The translations under genes were made by a program, and so were the position numbers. Below are positions 47,687 to 59,650 of a stretch of DNA of 64,000 bases, piece by piece. Numbering within the stretch: position 1 is the first letter of the stretch; each line of letters begins with the position of its first letter. The notes under the pieces are model-generated. The model was given only the letters and a program-made list of their open reading frames with translations, was not told the origin of the DNA and made no database searches. Source of the stretch: Anaspis maculata (Eukaryota > Arthropoda > Insecta > Coleoptera > Scraptiidae). The stretch covers positions 1,426,001 through 1,490,000 of the forward strand of contig OX421968.1 of the NCBI GenBank assembly GCA_949128115.1, given 5' to 3'.

Positions 47687-50125
47687 TTTCACAATAACTG
47701 TTACTCACACTTCAACTAATAAATAAGGATAAGGTGAAATGAAGACTAGACGGGCGGAATGACATGTCCAACCCAGAGAATATCAAACTGATTACACGCC
47801 AGCCAGCCAGCCAGGTCGGATCGAAGGGAGGGGATTTCTACACAGTACACACACACACACTCGGAGCGATATTACCGACTGCCAACGTTGCACTTTCCCT
47901 AACGCATCACCATGATATGGGCAATCCTTAATTTTTTGTCTTCGTCTCGTTTTCGTGCTCTATCGAATCTCGGCAATTAGGTATTCCCAACAATATTTTT
48001 GAATCGTCATAGACTTTTTGCGGCATTGAAACGTAAGCATTTCTAAGAGTCGTTTCTAATTATACAGGTAGTCTCCTCCCTCAGTGTTAACTTACTATAG
48101 GTAGGTACCTACTAAGTCGAATTTCTAGATTATTGAGTAAGTTACCTATAGCTACCGAAGAAAAAACATTGAATGAATCGAGCTAGGCGAGCCTTATGCT
48201 CAGGCAACCAGTTATACAAGTGGGTTGAGTTGAAGAGCGGATCGACCAATTTAATAATTTTTTATTATTTCGATCCAGTTCATTGTTCATCAGCACAGGT
48301 TGAGCAATGTTCTGAGAAATCGCTTTCCTGTTAAAATTACCATTATTATTGATGACTTGATTTCAATAACGTTTTCGAAGTATGATGAATCAATCAATAT
48401 GCAATTCCGGATCAAATCCGAACGTACAGGGTAAAGGCAAGAGACTCTCATGTGTGAATCTTCGAAGAAAAAAAAACTGTGACACGACATGTGTGTCTTT
48501 GATAACCAAAAATTATTTTTCTCCGTGAAACAGTGTCAGCTCGAAACTTAATAATTTAAATTTTAGTCGTCAGCGCAGCATCGCTCATTGGCTCTCATGC
48601 GCGCTCATAACTCAGCTGATACTGGTCAGATGTATTTGAAATTTTGCATTACATATTTGCGCTGTGAAGAAACTTTCGTCTTACTTATTACTGAAAGGCA
48701 TCGCCTTCCGAAGTTTTATTTATGCAAGGTCACCGAAACACCCTGTATGACTCGATAATGTAGTCGTATTAAGAATTGTGAAAGAATTGATAAATACGAA
48801 GTAAAAAAGTGGAAAGTTTTGATCGTTGATGGATAACAGGATGACTTATTGACACAAAAATAAAATCTGCTTTTCATTATCTTCGTCCTGGTTTCCCGTT
48901 ATTTGGAAAAATAAAACTATACACAAGGTGTTTTATAATTACAGTTCTTCAAAGTTAACTTTTTTCGGTTTTTAAAAATTTCCAACTCATTGAACGATTC
49001 AAGATCCAAATTACCTACCCCTACCTACCTGCCAAATTTCGAAAGACTCCAACCAGTGGCGCAGGAGTTACAGGGTTAAATTAACGGCGCACCTAACTCT
49101 TACGCCACTGGTTGGATTCTTTCGAAATTTGGAAGGTATGAGTAATTTGGACAAACTAGTCTATACGCTAACCTCAAGCTGAAGGAGAAGAGAGGAGAGA
49201 GGAGAGAGGGAGAAGGTTGTTTTTCCACAGAACAAAATGGAAGCAGGTGAAAAAAGAAGCAGCTTTTTGCAAATATTATTATAGCTTATTATTTGACATT
49301 CTTGTACTTATACTACGCTTAAACGTAGATATCTGGGGGGAAAAAATCAAAAATTTTGTCAAGTTTCAAAACTTAAGATTCACGATTGACAGTGGGTACA
49401 TTGTTCTTACGAAGCAAAGTCACTTATCACTTAATCTTATATGTATTTTCAGAAATAGCTATCCGGACATGGAGCCGATTCTTATAGTCCACTTTTTCGG
49501 TGGCATCAGAAAGCTCCTCTTCCTTCAACAAAATACCTGGATGCATTTATTTTTCGAAAGACCAAAAAAGGACTGGGCTCCATGACGCCCCTGTATTTTA
49601 AGAGAAGTACAATAAGGAGACGGGAAGGGCGCTTGGCGCCGAAGCAGGGACATCGGCGGCAGCGCCCCTGTTGATGGCTACGCCACTGAGCTAAATGATG
49701 GATGCTGCTGATGGGCTGATGGTGATTATGCACTAGGTTCATGATTATGTTTATTTTTCCATCATGAACACAGTAATAGCATAAATAGGTGGTTACCGAC
49801 TCCTCAAAGTAAAAAATTCACGATGCAAATTTTCTTCGTTGTTTATTCTAGCAAAGAGAATACATCTAATATAAATTTGTCTATTATTAAAATAATATTT
49901 CATTTAAATAATATCCTGTTCCGCTGCCATTTCGGCACGAATAATACTTAATTTTTTCCATTATTATAACTATTGTCATTTGTGACTTATCACAATAAAG
50001 GAATATGAAATGACTCTTGGTAAAGGAACAAGTGCTGCTCAAAGCAGCTCAGCGACATCTACTTCTACTGGAATTGAATAGATACTCCTGAAGACCGGAT
50101 CAAACTCCCCTTTCGTTTTCTTTCA
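47687..50125. other. EHD upstream region and 3' flank of the SLC41 gene
   Basis: This contains the EHD 5' UTR and promoter, with a short CA run at 47848-47862. It also holds a solo CACCCTGTA MITE end at about 48698-48747, an inverted repeat at 49006-49150, a GAGAG run at 49190-49210, and no recognised gene. The SLC41 3' UTR should lie just left of 50126. Confidence 0.55.
49006..49150. repeat. Short palindrome, ~65-bp arms
   Basis: Left: CCAAATTACC...CAAATTTCGAAAGACTCCAA-CCAGTGGCG. Right: CGCCACTGGTTGGATTCTTT...AGTAATTTGG. It has a central loop of about 35 bp and looks MITE-like. Confidence 0.75.
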
Positions 50126-53100
50126 TTAAGTGTCATGGTCAGCGACAAGATATAAAAACTGAAAAGCTATGGCCAACAGTGAAATGCCGAGAAGATCTCC
50201 AATCGACGTCAAGTAGGGGATTGCCGAGTTATCTGGATCGATTTTCTTTTTCCACATCCAGTGAATCATCATGTATGCGACGTACAAGAGAGTGGCCACC
50301 TGCATCACCGCGGCGCACAAGTAAACCAAGACGAAAAGGGAACTGAGTGACGTATCTCCATCCTTCATGTAATCGATGGTGTATATGAAAATGATGTGTC
50401 CGGGAATCACCATTGACATCAGGACGCGCGTCGTTCTAGAATGCACGCCTTTGCCACAGAAGCTGGCCACAGGGGATATGAATATTTCAGTGTCTTCGCC
50501 TGTGTCAGCTTCAGGTGCTAATATTCCTAGTTCGGCTTGTTTGTGCAATGCCGTTGATATTCGACTAGCTTGAACTGCAACTAGATTGCCTCCGACACCA
50601 TTGATGACAGGCTGGAAGACGGCTATGCCTTCAAATCTGGATACCATAAAGTCCAAAATTAAACCACCTATCGAGCTAATCATCATAGCGCCCATGACTG
50701 GTGTCCATCCGTGGTACAGAACTTCCTTCGTGTGTATGTTCTTTTTTGCTATCCAGACCCATAAAGGTATTGCAAGAATGTAGCCTACAATTATCAAAGG
50801 TGCCAACCAATCTTGAATACCTAAAATATGTCAACCTTATCATCACGCTCATGTTGCTGAAATTTTCTGTAATATAACTTACCTATTGAATCGTACAGAA
50901 CAGTAGATACCCATGAGAGTAGAGTCAGTGATGTGATGTCACCTAAGCTGGCTGCTATGGGTGTTGCCACGTTGTCTGGGTTGATGTGACAATGTCGCGA
51001 AAATACGATGACACCGGCAGTTATTAAGCCCAAAACAAAGCTTGCTATGGAAACTGTGACTAGACTACTAGCACACAAGAGATAGGCATGATCCAATTCG
51101 ACTTCGTTGCTTTTGATTCCTCCCATCACTACTGCAACCAGAGCGCCCAAAAACCCCACTACTATTGCTTGACACTGAAAAAAAAAAGATATAGGTATTA
51201 TGTATACAGGTGTCCCACGAAGCAACCGACATAGTTTGAGGGTGGATGTTCTTTTTCGGGGCAAATCAGAGTCCGCATACGGAATTTTCCTGATGTCCTT
51301 GTTTGGCCATATCTCACGACTAGATCAATAGAATCGATTGAAATTTTGCAATAGAATCGACGGAAATTTTTCAGGTGTATTCTAACACCAAGGGCCTTTG
51401 TAGCGCCCTATTCATTCATCAAAATAATACAGGACCGTACTCAAAACTATATTCTTTGAGTTTCTGTTGAAAAAGTCATTTTGAATAGTTTTTTCTTTCA
51501 AAATCTTATGTCATATTCGGAGGCAACATGGAAAATGCTACGAAGTGCGGTTCTACAATTGTTTGGAAATCTTCAGCTGATTCAAAGAAAACAAAAAAAA
51601 CTGAAATCTTTCAGGAATATAATGGTCAAACAAAGACACTATGGCGCGATGTGACGGAGAAAAAGTGTCCACCCTGACCGGGACTCGAACCCGGGTCTTC
51701 CATTTGCCGGATGGATACTCTGACCACTAAGCTATCGGGGGAGACAACAGTTCCCCCGTCACATGCCCACATGAGAGCCGCCACAACACCATTTCAATTC
51801 TGGTGCTCTGGATAGCTTAAAGAGAATTTTCTAGAAACATGAGTTTAGTACACCGATTCCTACCCAAATTCATGTAGAAGCATGAATTGAGCATCAAAAT
51901 TGAAATGGTGGCCTTGTTTGACTAACTGGAATAGCGTTCAACTGATTTAAATTGAAATTTTTGCAAATATTCCAGAAAAATTTCAGTTAGGTACTAATTT
52001 TTTCGTTGAATCAAGAGGAAGAGTGCCAAAGTTTGGCAGCCAAACAATTCAAGAATCGCATTTTGTAGCATATTTTATGTAGTCTCCGAATATGACATCA
52101 AATTTTGAAATAAAGTCTATACTATACAGGATGATTCTTTCAACAGAGACTCAAAGAACAAAGTAGTGAGTACGGTCTTGTATCATTTTCATGAATGAAT
52201 AGGTCGCTACAAAGGCCCTTGATGGTGTTGGAATACATCTGCAAAGAGTACGGTCTTGTATCATTTTCATGAATGAATAGGTCGCTACAAAGGCCCTTGA
52301 TGGTGTTGGAATACATCTGCAAAATTTCAATCGATTCTATTTACCTATCTATTCGTGAGTTATAACTAGGCTTGGGTATCGGATATGCGATATATCGATA
52401 CGTATCGGTACGATGAGTGTATCGATATGTCAAAATGTTTCAAAATTTGCGATTCACTTATACATATTTTGATTTCGTGGTGTGGTGAGCTTGTTTCGGA
52501 TATTTTGTTTTTAGTCCCAGATCCAATCTTGTCATAAATCGTGATTCGTAATGTAATAGGTACCTACCTAGCTACTCTCAATCTTTACGCAGCTTCTATG
52601 TTGCTGTTGCTAGGCTTGGGTCGGATAATGCGATACACCACTAGTGTATGTATCGATACACCGGCCGTATCGCATCGACACCGATATACCGGGTGATCAT
52701 TTGAAAACTATCCACCTGCAATAACTCCCGATTCCTAGTGAAAATGTCTTCCAGCAAAAACAGGTCGATTTTCATATCAAGGGGGACATCTAAAACATAC
52801 ATTGGTGAATTTCTATCTTTAGTTAGAGTTAGTTTTGTTAAATTTCAAAGTTGAGGTGGAGGGAGAGCAATGGGGTGAATTTGGGTGGCGCTTTTTTCAC
52901 CGACAAATCTCTCCTTCGATGCTGTTTAGGATGATGCTGACTTAACTGAGGGGAATTGAGGGATCCAGAATATCAAATGGGACACTCAGGGAATTTTTAG
53001 GGAGAACGGGGGTGGTGTTCAAATTTTGAAAATTATTTATTCAGAAAGAGAATTCAATTCTCTTCAGTTTGATGTTTCGCAAGATAGGATAGGTGTGCTA

Positions 53101-53975
53101 AACTTGGGGCTAGGTGGAAATAATGGTATCGATACAAGATTCGATACGGTAATAGGCGTATCGTATCGCCCATCCCTAATTATAACCATAGTTATAAAAG
53201 GTTTCGGTCGCCGAGCACATAAATCACCGTGTTTATTAGAAACGGAAGACATCAGGAGATTGTTGAATGCAGATTCTGATTTGCCTCGAAAAAGTACTTG
53301 TACCCTTAAGCTATGTCGCGGTTACTTCGTGGGACACCTGTGTATAACAGATATAAAATAGGCAGATAAAAAGTCAAACTAATGATCAGGTCAATAACTT
53401 TACGTTACCTGTATAAGTATTAAGTTGCCTACAATAATACTTATTTTTTGCTTCGCCGTGTCCATGTGGCCGAGATTGGCTTGTGTCGACAGCCGGGATG
53501 CTAACGTCATTTCTAAGTTACCTTTCAATCCTAATAATGCAGGTATTAATATTACTAGTTCCGTTATTTCTTCGAATACCGGCCAGTGCTGGAAATAACC
53601 GAAGTGTGAACGTTTTGTTTAAAATCGGTTTTGGTAGATGGATGAGTACTCACTTGTATCCTGTCCAGAACCAGCCCGGCGAATACCATGCCAAAACCGG
53701 CGATAAGAAATGGAATGAAAACTTGAATTGCAATCGAAAAATATGTTTCTTGGATTTGGTCGTCACCAAAGATCTTGGCTCCAACAACAACATCTGGAAG
53801 TCTTCCATTGTCATTTTCGCTGTTTTCCTGTGGAGTGTTGACAAGAGTTACTTCCATATCAACTAAATGACCTCCATCAAAGGCACTTGATGGGCTCGGT
53901 GAGTCGGAGGACTTATTCGGGGAGAGCTTGACGTGATTGATACTGCCCATGGCTTCTGATCCATAGTTTTCTTCA
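50126..53975 (-). CDS. SLC41A1: SLC41-type magnesium transporter, paralogue 1
   Basis: SLC41 proteins are multi-pass plasma-membrane carriers related to bacterial MgtE that move Mg2+ (in animals, Na+-coupled efflux has been proposed). Exons are 53654-53975, 53409-53588, 50883-51174 and 50820-50126. From the ATG at 53950 this gives 487 residues, but the frame stays open to the acceptor at 53975 (EENYGSEA), so an upstream coding exon may exist. The two internally duplicated MgtE halves are visible: [12 protein letters not shown] (from 115) with [15 protein letters not shown] (from 224), and [15 protein letters not shown] (from 329) with [15 protein letters not shown] (from 451). About ten hydrophobic segments are present. 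The 2.2-kb intron 51175-53408 is full of repeats. SLC41A1 versus A2 cannot be resolved by eye. Confidence 0.92.
51670..51742 (-). repeat. tRNA-derived SINE head / tRNA pseudogene
   Basis: On the minus strand a tRNA-like body shows an A-box TAGCTTAGTGG and a perfect B-box GGTTCGAGTCC inside a stable T arm (CCGGG/CCCGG). The anticodon arm has stem TCCAT/ATGGA, but its loop CCGGCAA has C where T33 is expected. The acceptor stem TCCCCCG against AGGGTGGA has mismatches. It is better read as the head of a tRNA-derived SINE, sitting at the loop of the intronic foldback, than as a working tRNA. Confidence 0.65.
52168..52323. repeat. 78-bp tandem duplication within a foldback arm
   Basis: Two essentially identical units (from GAGTACGGTCTTGTATCATT at 52168 and again at 52246). 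The opposite arm near 51360-51430 has only one copy, so the duplication followed palindrome formation. The duplication is in frame on the minus strand, but no protein is implied. Confidence 0.88.
52367..53178. mobile_element. Non-autonomous hAT-like element
   Basis: It starts TAGGCTTGGGTATCGGATAT and ends CGTATCGCCCATCCCTA: imperfect terminal inverted repeats of the TAGG(G)-TGGG type seen in hAT elements. The flanks are GTTATAAC (52359-52366) and ATTATAAC (53179-53186), an 8-bp duplication with one mismatch, as expected for hAT. The interior carries several CGATA-rich subrepeats near both ends and no transposase. Confidence 0.72.
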
Positions 53976-56900
53976 CTGAAACGACAAATTTGGCCTCGTC
54001 AACATAAAATGATGCGGCATTCAACCATGCAAACAAACCTGTGTCAGAAATTGAGGGATGGTTTTGGAAATTCGGAATAATACTATTTCAAAAAATCTTT
54101 GTGAGAGGCTCAAGAGCCCGAGTTTACTGCACGCGACTACATCGTGCGATGAACTGAAGCATATATCGATTCAGGCATCTGGCCTTAGAGACGTCGCGAC
54201 GCTCGTCGTTAGGAGGAACATAATATTTGCGCAATGTGGAACCATGTGACGCAAATACTTGTTGAAAGGTTAAAATGCGAAACCAGTTGGCGGCAAAACA
54301 GAGGGGTGCACGCATGCACAACCTGTTTCGGTTGGGACGACAGGACATCTCGAATTCACTGGGGCACAACACGCTGTAGAAAGTGTGAGAATAAAACTTG
54401 CAAATGTATGAAAACGTTATCTACTGATGGGTGATTATGAAGGAAGCAATTTGCATCAACAAATTCATTCTTATGTAATTATGCCGAAATTTTTAATGAG
54501 ACGTAAAGGATTAATTGATCAAATAAGTTCCCTACCGACAATTCCGCCAATTTGATAATTCACATTGCCTTGACGTCACTCTATAACTCTAGCTTTAGCT
54601 TCTCAAAAAATTTTCGTTCAACATCAGTTCAAGTCAAACTTCTTGTGGGAGGGTGAGCTCATTTATATTGGCCAGTCGGTACACACCGGTACACACCTCA
54701 CGCACGGCGAGCGAAGCGAACGTATTGGCACCGCAAATCTTTCTTTGGGGGGGGGGGGGAAGGAGCGTGGTAAACATTAATGTTTCTTCTATAAATATCT
54801 ACCAATAAGTATGTCGTATTACAAAAAAAATCTGTTGTGGGGCGACACAAAACTTTCCCGGCGGTATCCAGAGACGTCAGTAATGATTTTGATCGAAGTG
54901 TCCCTTCGGGAGGGGGCGATTCGATTTGGAAATTGATGAAAAAATTCTATTTAGTCGAGCGTTTAGCGAGCATCCTGCATCCATTGTTGAGCGGACAGAA
55001 AAAATGACAGGTTAGGTCAGTTTTCCAAGGTGATGAAATGATCCAAAAGGTAGAACTAGGTAGCTAACTGTTGTGATATCTCAAAAATGCAATGCTGGTT
55101 CCTTATTGAAATTTTTGTTCCTACTTTAGATATGATGATGAAATTACAAAAACTTGATTGAAAACTTTTACTGCATCTGTGTGTCAAATTTCAACTCTAT
55201 ATTTTCAATTTAGAGCTTGGGCAGACAAACCCAGACCCAATGTGCCACCTGAGGGCTTCCGATCAAAATCATCCACCCAAAGTCTAATCAGATCATTTCA
55301 GGCTGAACTTAGGCCTCCGTACCTGATTTCGATTTGATCGGATCAATAATTTGGTAATTATCGTGACAGAACCGCTTAATTTGTACGATCGCATGAGTGG
55401 TTTTATATTTTCAGGAGGAAAATTTCCGGGAAATTGGAGAGAAATTGTTGGAAAATGTTCAAGAACCAGTTATCTATTCTCTAAAAAAAACAATTCCAAG
55501 AAATCTATTCACGGAATAAAAAGTTGGAAAATTTGCATTTTTTCCAGAGAGGAAAACTCGGCAACTGTTGATCCGATTTCGAAAATTTTTCCTCCAAAAA
55601 TTAGCTCAATCTTTTCTCCAACTTTTATTTACAGCATGTCTGCACCTAAAATTATTATTTCGTGGGGCCTACCGCATGTAGAAGTTTGCATTGCGTTTTT
55701 CTCAAATTCACGGAATGTGCAAATTTCATTTTGAAAAAATTACAGTCGGAAAACCGAAACCGTGTCAACTCTGAAAATAGACCTGCACGACGCTCAATAC
55801 AATCTACTTTCGATATCAGTTGAAATTTCCAACAAAAAGTCGATCCCCGAGCAGGAATAAATTTTTGAGTGGAGTCCTGCTACAAAAGCGAGTCGTGCTG
55901 GTCGAAACACCGGCGAGAGCCCCTCCTGAGTGGCAACGGCCAGGAGAAATTTCGAAAATTCATTACGCTCAACTGGAGAATGGTGGAAAACTGCAACTGC
56001 GGCCTCAATTTGACTCTTTTGTTGTGTTGCTTCCTGCCAAATCTGGTTCCAATCCATCGGATAGATTTTGAATAATTAATTGGTAAAGTTTTGAACTTCA
56101 ACATTTTTTATTATTTGACAGATGACAGATAGGGCAATGTTTCCAACTGATCTGAATACAGTTTTTCAAGGGCTTCCAAATGACATATTGCAAGTTGAGT
56201 TCTGTGAGATATAGCTTCTGCCATTTGATGATAGTGACAGTTGGGTTTGACAGATGACAGCCAAAAACTAATGGGCTCTTTTCAGGAAACAACCATGTTT
56301 GTATACCAAATATCAAGTCGATCCAGTCAACGTTACGGCAGTTATCGTGGAAGATCACAGACAGACACACACACACACACACACACAGACAGACATCATT
56401 CTGAAAATGGTCCTAATCGTCTTGGAGGACCTCAAAACGGATATATCCGGTGAAATCTCAAAACTTTTTTTCTGCACGATTACAATACTTTCCCTCCGTG
56501 TTCGTGGGGGGGCCGGGAAAGTAATAAAGAACGCATTGTTTAAATCAGCAGATACTTTAGTGGCATGCATATGGGAAATTGAGAAAAATTTAATGTCGAG
56601 ATCAAGTTGGACCCTTCCTTGGATCCGGCTCCGATTCATATCGAGTGATCATAAATAATTATAAAGACAATAACACCTAGCCACCGAAAAAAAAGTTCGT
56701 AAACAGTTTTTCACTTCAAGTTCATGGACTTGTTTGAGAAACGTGGATTTTTCTTCTGACTTCTGATGATAGGAATCAGAAATGGAAATAGTCTTTTTCA
56801 GCCACTTTTTCTGCCACTTTTTCTACCCTTCTTGCAAGCACTATCTGCAGTCTTCTTTATTCTTCAGTAAAGATAGGTGGGTACTTGCAAACTTAAAATA

Positions 56901-59650
56901 CCTCACCTAACTCGAGAACTGAAAAAAAGACCAGCTATACAGGGTGATTCATTAGTGACCTTACATAGGCTAATGGGAGATAGAGGACTTTGAGGCGAGT
57001 CAGGATCCATTGAAGAAATTTTATTTTCTCCATTGGTTACGAAGATACAGGGTGTTTTGTGTGTTTCGTATGAAACTTTGATAAGCGATATTTCTGAAAC
57101 GGCCAGAGGTATTTTGTTGAAATTCACCAGTAATATTTCTCTATTGGGACTCATCCCGAAGCCTTACCGGGTAAGTCAAAATCCAGGGCCGGGCTAGAAA
57201 AAAGGTGTCCCTTTTTTGTTTCATCAAAAAGTACATTTTCTGATCGCTTTTCTAAAAAACTGCTATCGGAATCAAAAAGCTAAGAAAAAATGCTTTGAGA
57301 ATCACTCTTCAATTTAGATGGCACACCTAAACCGTTTCGACAATAAAATTAAAAGTAAAATTTGTGGGTGAGTTCCCATTTTCGACCGTACATAATCGAC
57401 TCATTGTTTGATTGAATTCATTCAAATTCATTTTTTAGCTTGTCTCTGTAGAATAGAAGGGCTTGGCAGGAAGAAAAATTCCATAGCCGAAGATTTTTTT
57501 GACGACCAAATCGAGTCTAATTTTGATTTCACTCTCGATTTTGTCATAAAAAAAAATGGTCAGCTCTGGAATTTTTCTCTCAACCAAGCTCTTCTATTCA
57601 ACAGAGACAAGCCAAAAAAATGAATTTTGATAAATTCAATCAAACAATGAGTCGATTATGCCCGGTCGAAAATGGGAATTCACCCACAAATTTTACTTTC
57701 AATTTTATTGTCGAAACGGTTCAGGTGTGCCATCTAAATTAAAGAGTGATTCTTAAAGCATTTTTCCTTAGCTTTTTGAATCCGATAGCAGTTTTTTAGA
57801 AAAGCGATCAGAAAATGTACTTTTTGATGAAACAAAAAAGGGGCACCTTTTTTCTAGCCCGGCCCTGGATTTTGACTTACCCGGTATGGCTTCGGGATGA
57901 GTTCCAATAGTGAAATATTACTGGTGAATTTCAACAAAATACCTCTGCCCGTTTCAGAAATATCGCTTATCAAAGTTTCATACGAAACACACAAAACACC
58001 CTGTATCTTCGTAACCATTGGAGAAAATAAAATTTCTCCAGTGGATCCTGACTCGCCTCGAAGTCCTCTATCTCCCATTAGCCTATGTAAGGTCACTCAT
58101 GAATCACCCTGTATATTAGACAATGATGACTTTATCGCTTTATCGAAAAGTTAAAGATGGCTATCAGGTACCTACCGAACTACTTTTTCCTAATTATGAT
58201 TTGTATAATATGGCAGTTCTGCTACTGGTCTAGGATGTTCTTCTTTTGTCGGAGGCCCTTTGGAAAAACAGATCCATATGGGCTCTTTTGAAATGTCGTG
58301 AAAATGTATACCTACCTACGACTATGGATTATTTACAAATACAATTACTGTGGAATATTATTTATTGCCAAGTGCGGTCAAATCATCCTGCATTATTACC
58401 TTACTAGTACTATACCTGTTGCGATTTAGAATGTGATGGCGGTAAAATAGGACCTACTGACTCTAATTGTAGAAAGCGCATGTTGCCTAGGTTAATCTTA
58501 TTGGATTTAATGGCAAATTTCCTGTGCTCTAGTAAAAAGTAAGTCAACTTCTGACACAGACCTGAAACTTAATCTAACTCTACTAAAGCAATAGTGTGTT
58601 AATAGTTCGTTGCAGCACATAGCGGCGATTATTTCCGAATCATGTGTGCAAATTGCAAATAGCTAAATCTCACTTACCCCGTGGTCATCTGCGGTTCTTT
58701 CTAAATGTACTGGTGCTTCTGAGTTTAAGGAAAAGTCTAAAATTTTCGTCCATATTTCTCCTGGGAATACATTGGTCTTTTTCGAAAGGAACACTCAAAT
58801 TTTGGCAACGATTATTGCTGATAGAACGATGGCCGGCGTGCTTGAACTTGAAGTGGCCAGGTATGCGAGTTCGAAGTAAGAGCGTGTTTTTGACCAAAGT
58901 TGTTCAGTTTTGAATTTTATTGCACCTTTCAATTGTATGTCTTACTCCAAACTGCTTTCTGCGCAATTGTCCAGCAATAGCCACAAGTTATTATGGTCAT
59001 TATACTATTACGCCCTCATAGCGTCGTTTAAATGCGTGAAAATGGCCCATGAATTTGCTATGAGCAAGAAAGAGCCTTGAGTTACTATTTGCAATTGGTG
59101 TCCGGATCTACTGATCTTGCCGCATTTTACTTCCGTAATGTGGCCGCTCGTGACCGCACTTGGAAAGAACTACTATATCTCAAATTCCACTAAACATGAA
59201 ATTTATTACCAGACTCTCATCACAAAGTGTCGTTTATTTGTAGCGCCAAGTGCTTTATATTCCAGTCAGCATTCAAGAGTGATTTTCGTAAGATCCACTC
59301 GCTCTAGTAGGTACCTACCGCCATTTTGCTTGGTATTATACCTACTTTTCGGTTTCCATGGCATTATAATTTCATGTAAAATATTTTGTCTTCCTCTTCA
59401 GTTCGATTTCACGTCAGTGTCAGTAATGCATGTCAAATAGAAAATTTATTTTCGACATTATAATATACATTACATAGCACCTTAAGCTTTATTTACATTT
59501 TGCATACATACGATTATGTATGCAAATTATCAATGATTTTTGGATCACAATTTATATGGCCCCTATTTGGCAATACTCTAACGTAGGTACCTAATAATAA
59601 CAATAGTAGTAATAATAATAATGATGTAGAAGATTGTGAATGTGAAACAG
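53976..59650. other. Region between the two SLC41 paralogues
   Basis: No host gene was recognised. It contains the upstream part of paralogue 1 (a GC-richer patch at 54100-54400 may hold a 5' exon), a poly-G tract near 54748, a CA/CAGA microsatellite near 56365-56395, and the foldback at 56938-58113. Open frames at 55350-56650 show no recognisable domain. Confidence 0.5.
56938..58113. mobile_element. CAGGGTG foldback with almost fully paired 590-bp arms
   Basis: It starts TACAGGGTGATTCATTAGTG and ends in the complement CAATGA..-type end GAATCACCCTGTA. The arms are mirror images almost to the centre near 57525: GAAGATACAGGGTGTTTTGT against ACAAAACACCCTGTATCTTC, and AAATTTTACTTTCAATTTTA against its mirror. 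Each arm contains a second internal CAGGGTG motif. TA flanks are present. No transposase. Confidence 0.9.

Larger units (their letters stand above)
51202..53346. mobile_element. Outer inverted-repeat element in the SLC41 intron
   Basis: Left end: TATACAGGTGTCCCACGAAG, then AACCG-CGACATAG-TT-type sequence and CGGGGCAAATCAGA. Right end: the complement, CTTCGTGGGACACCTGTGTATA. The arms match for about 100 bp and then continue into an inner palindrome at 51307-52358 (AATAGAATCGATTGAAATTT against its mirror; GGGCCTTTGTAGCG against CGCTACAAAGGCCC). The right arm is displaced by the hAT-like insertion. Confidence 0.78.
51175..53408 (-). other. SLC41 paralogue 1 intron containing nested transposons
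   Basis: Nearly the whole intron is accounted for by an outer inverted repeat (51202-53346), an inner foldback (51307-52358), a tRNA-like SINE head (51670-51742), a 78-bp tandem duplication (52168-52323) and a hAT-like element (52367-53178). Confidence 0.75.

Noticed and set aside
51670..51742. Functional tRNA gene
   Set aside because: T33 is replaced by C and the acceptor stem has mismatches, in a repeat-filled intron; reported as a SINE head or pseudogene instead.
52140..52322. Protein with two 26-residue repeats
   Set aside because: The repeat is a 78-bp DNA duplication inside a transposon arm; there is no start context and no homology.
55794..56071. Overlapping frames of 83-87 codons on both strands
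   Set aside because: No splice context, start context or recognisable domain; probably chance or an old repeat.
56355..56400. CRISPR-like or tandem array in the CA/CAGA tract
   Set aside because: It is a simple microsatellite without spacers; nothing in this eukaryotic window fits a CRISPR array.
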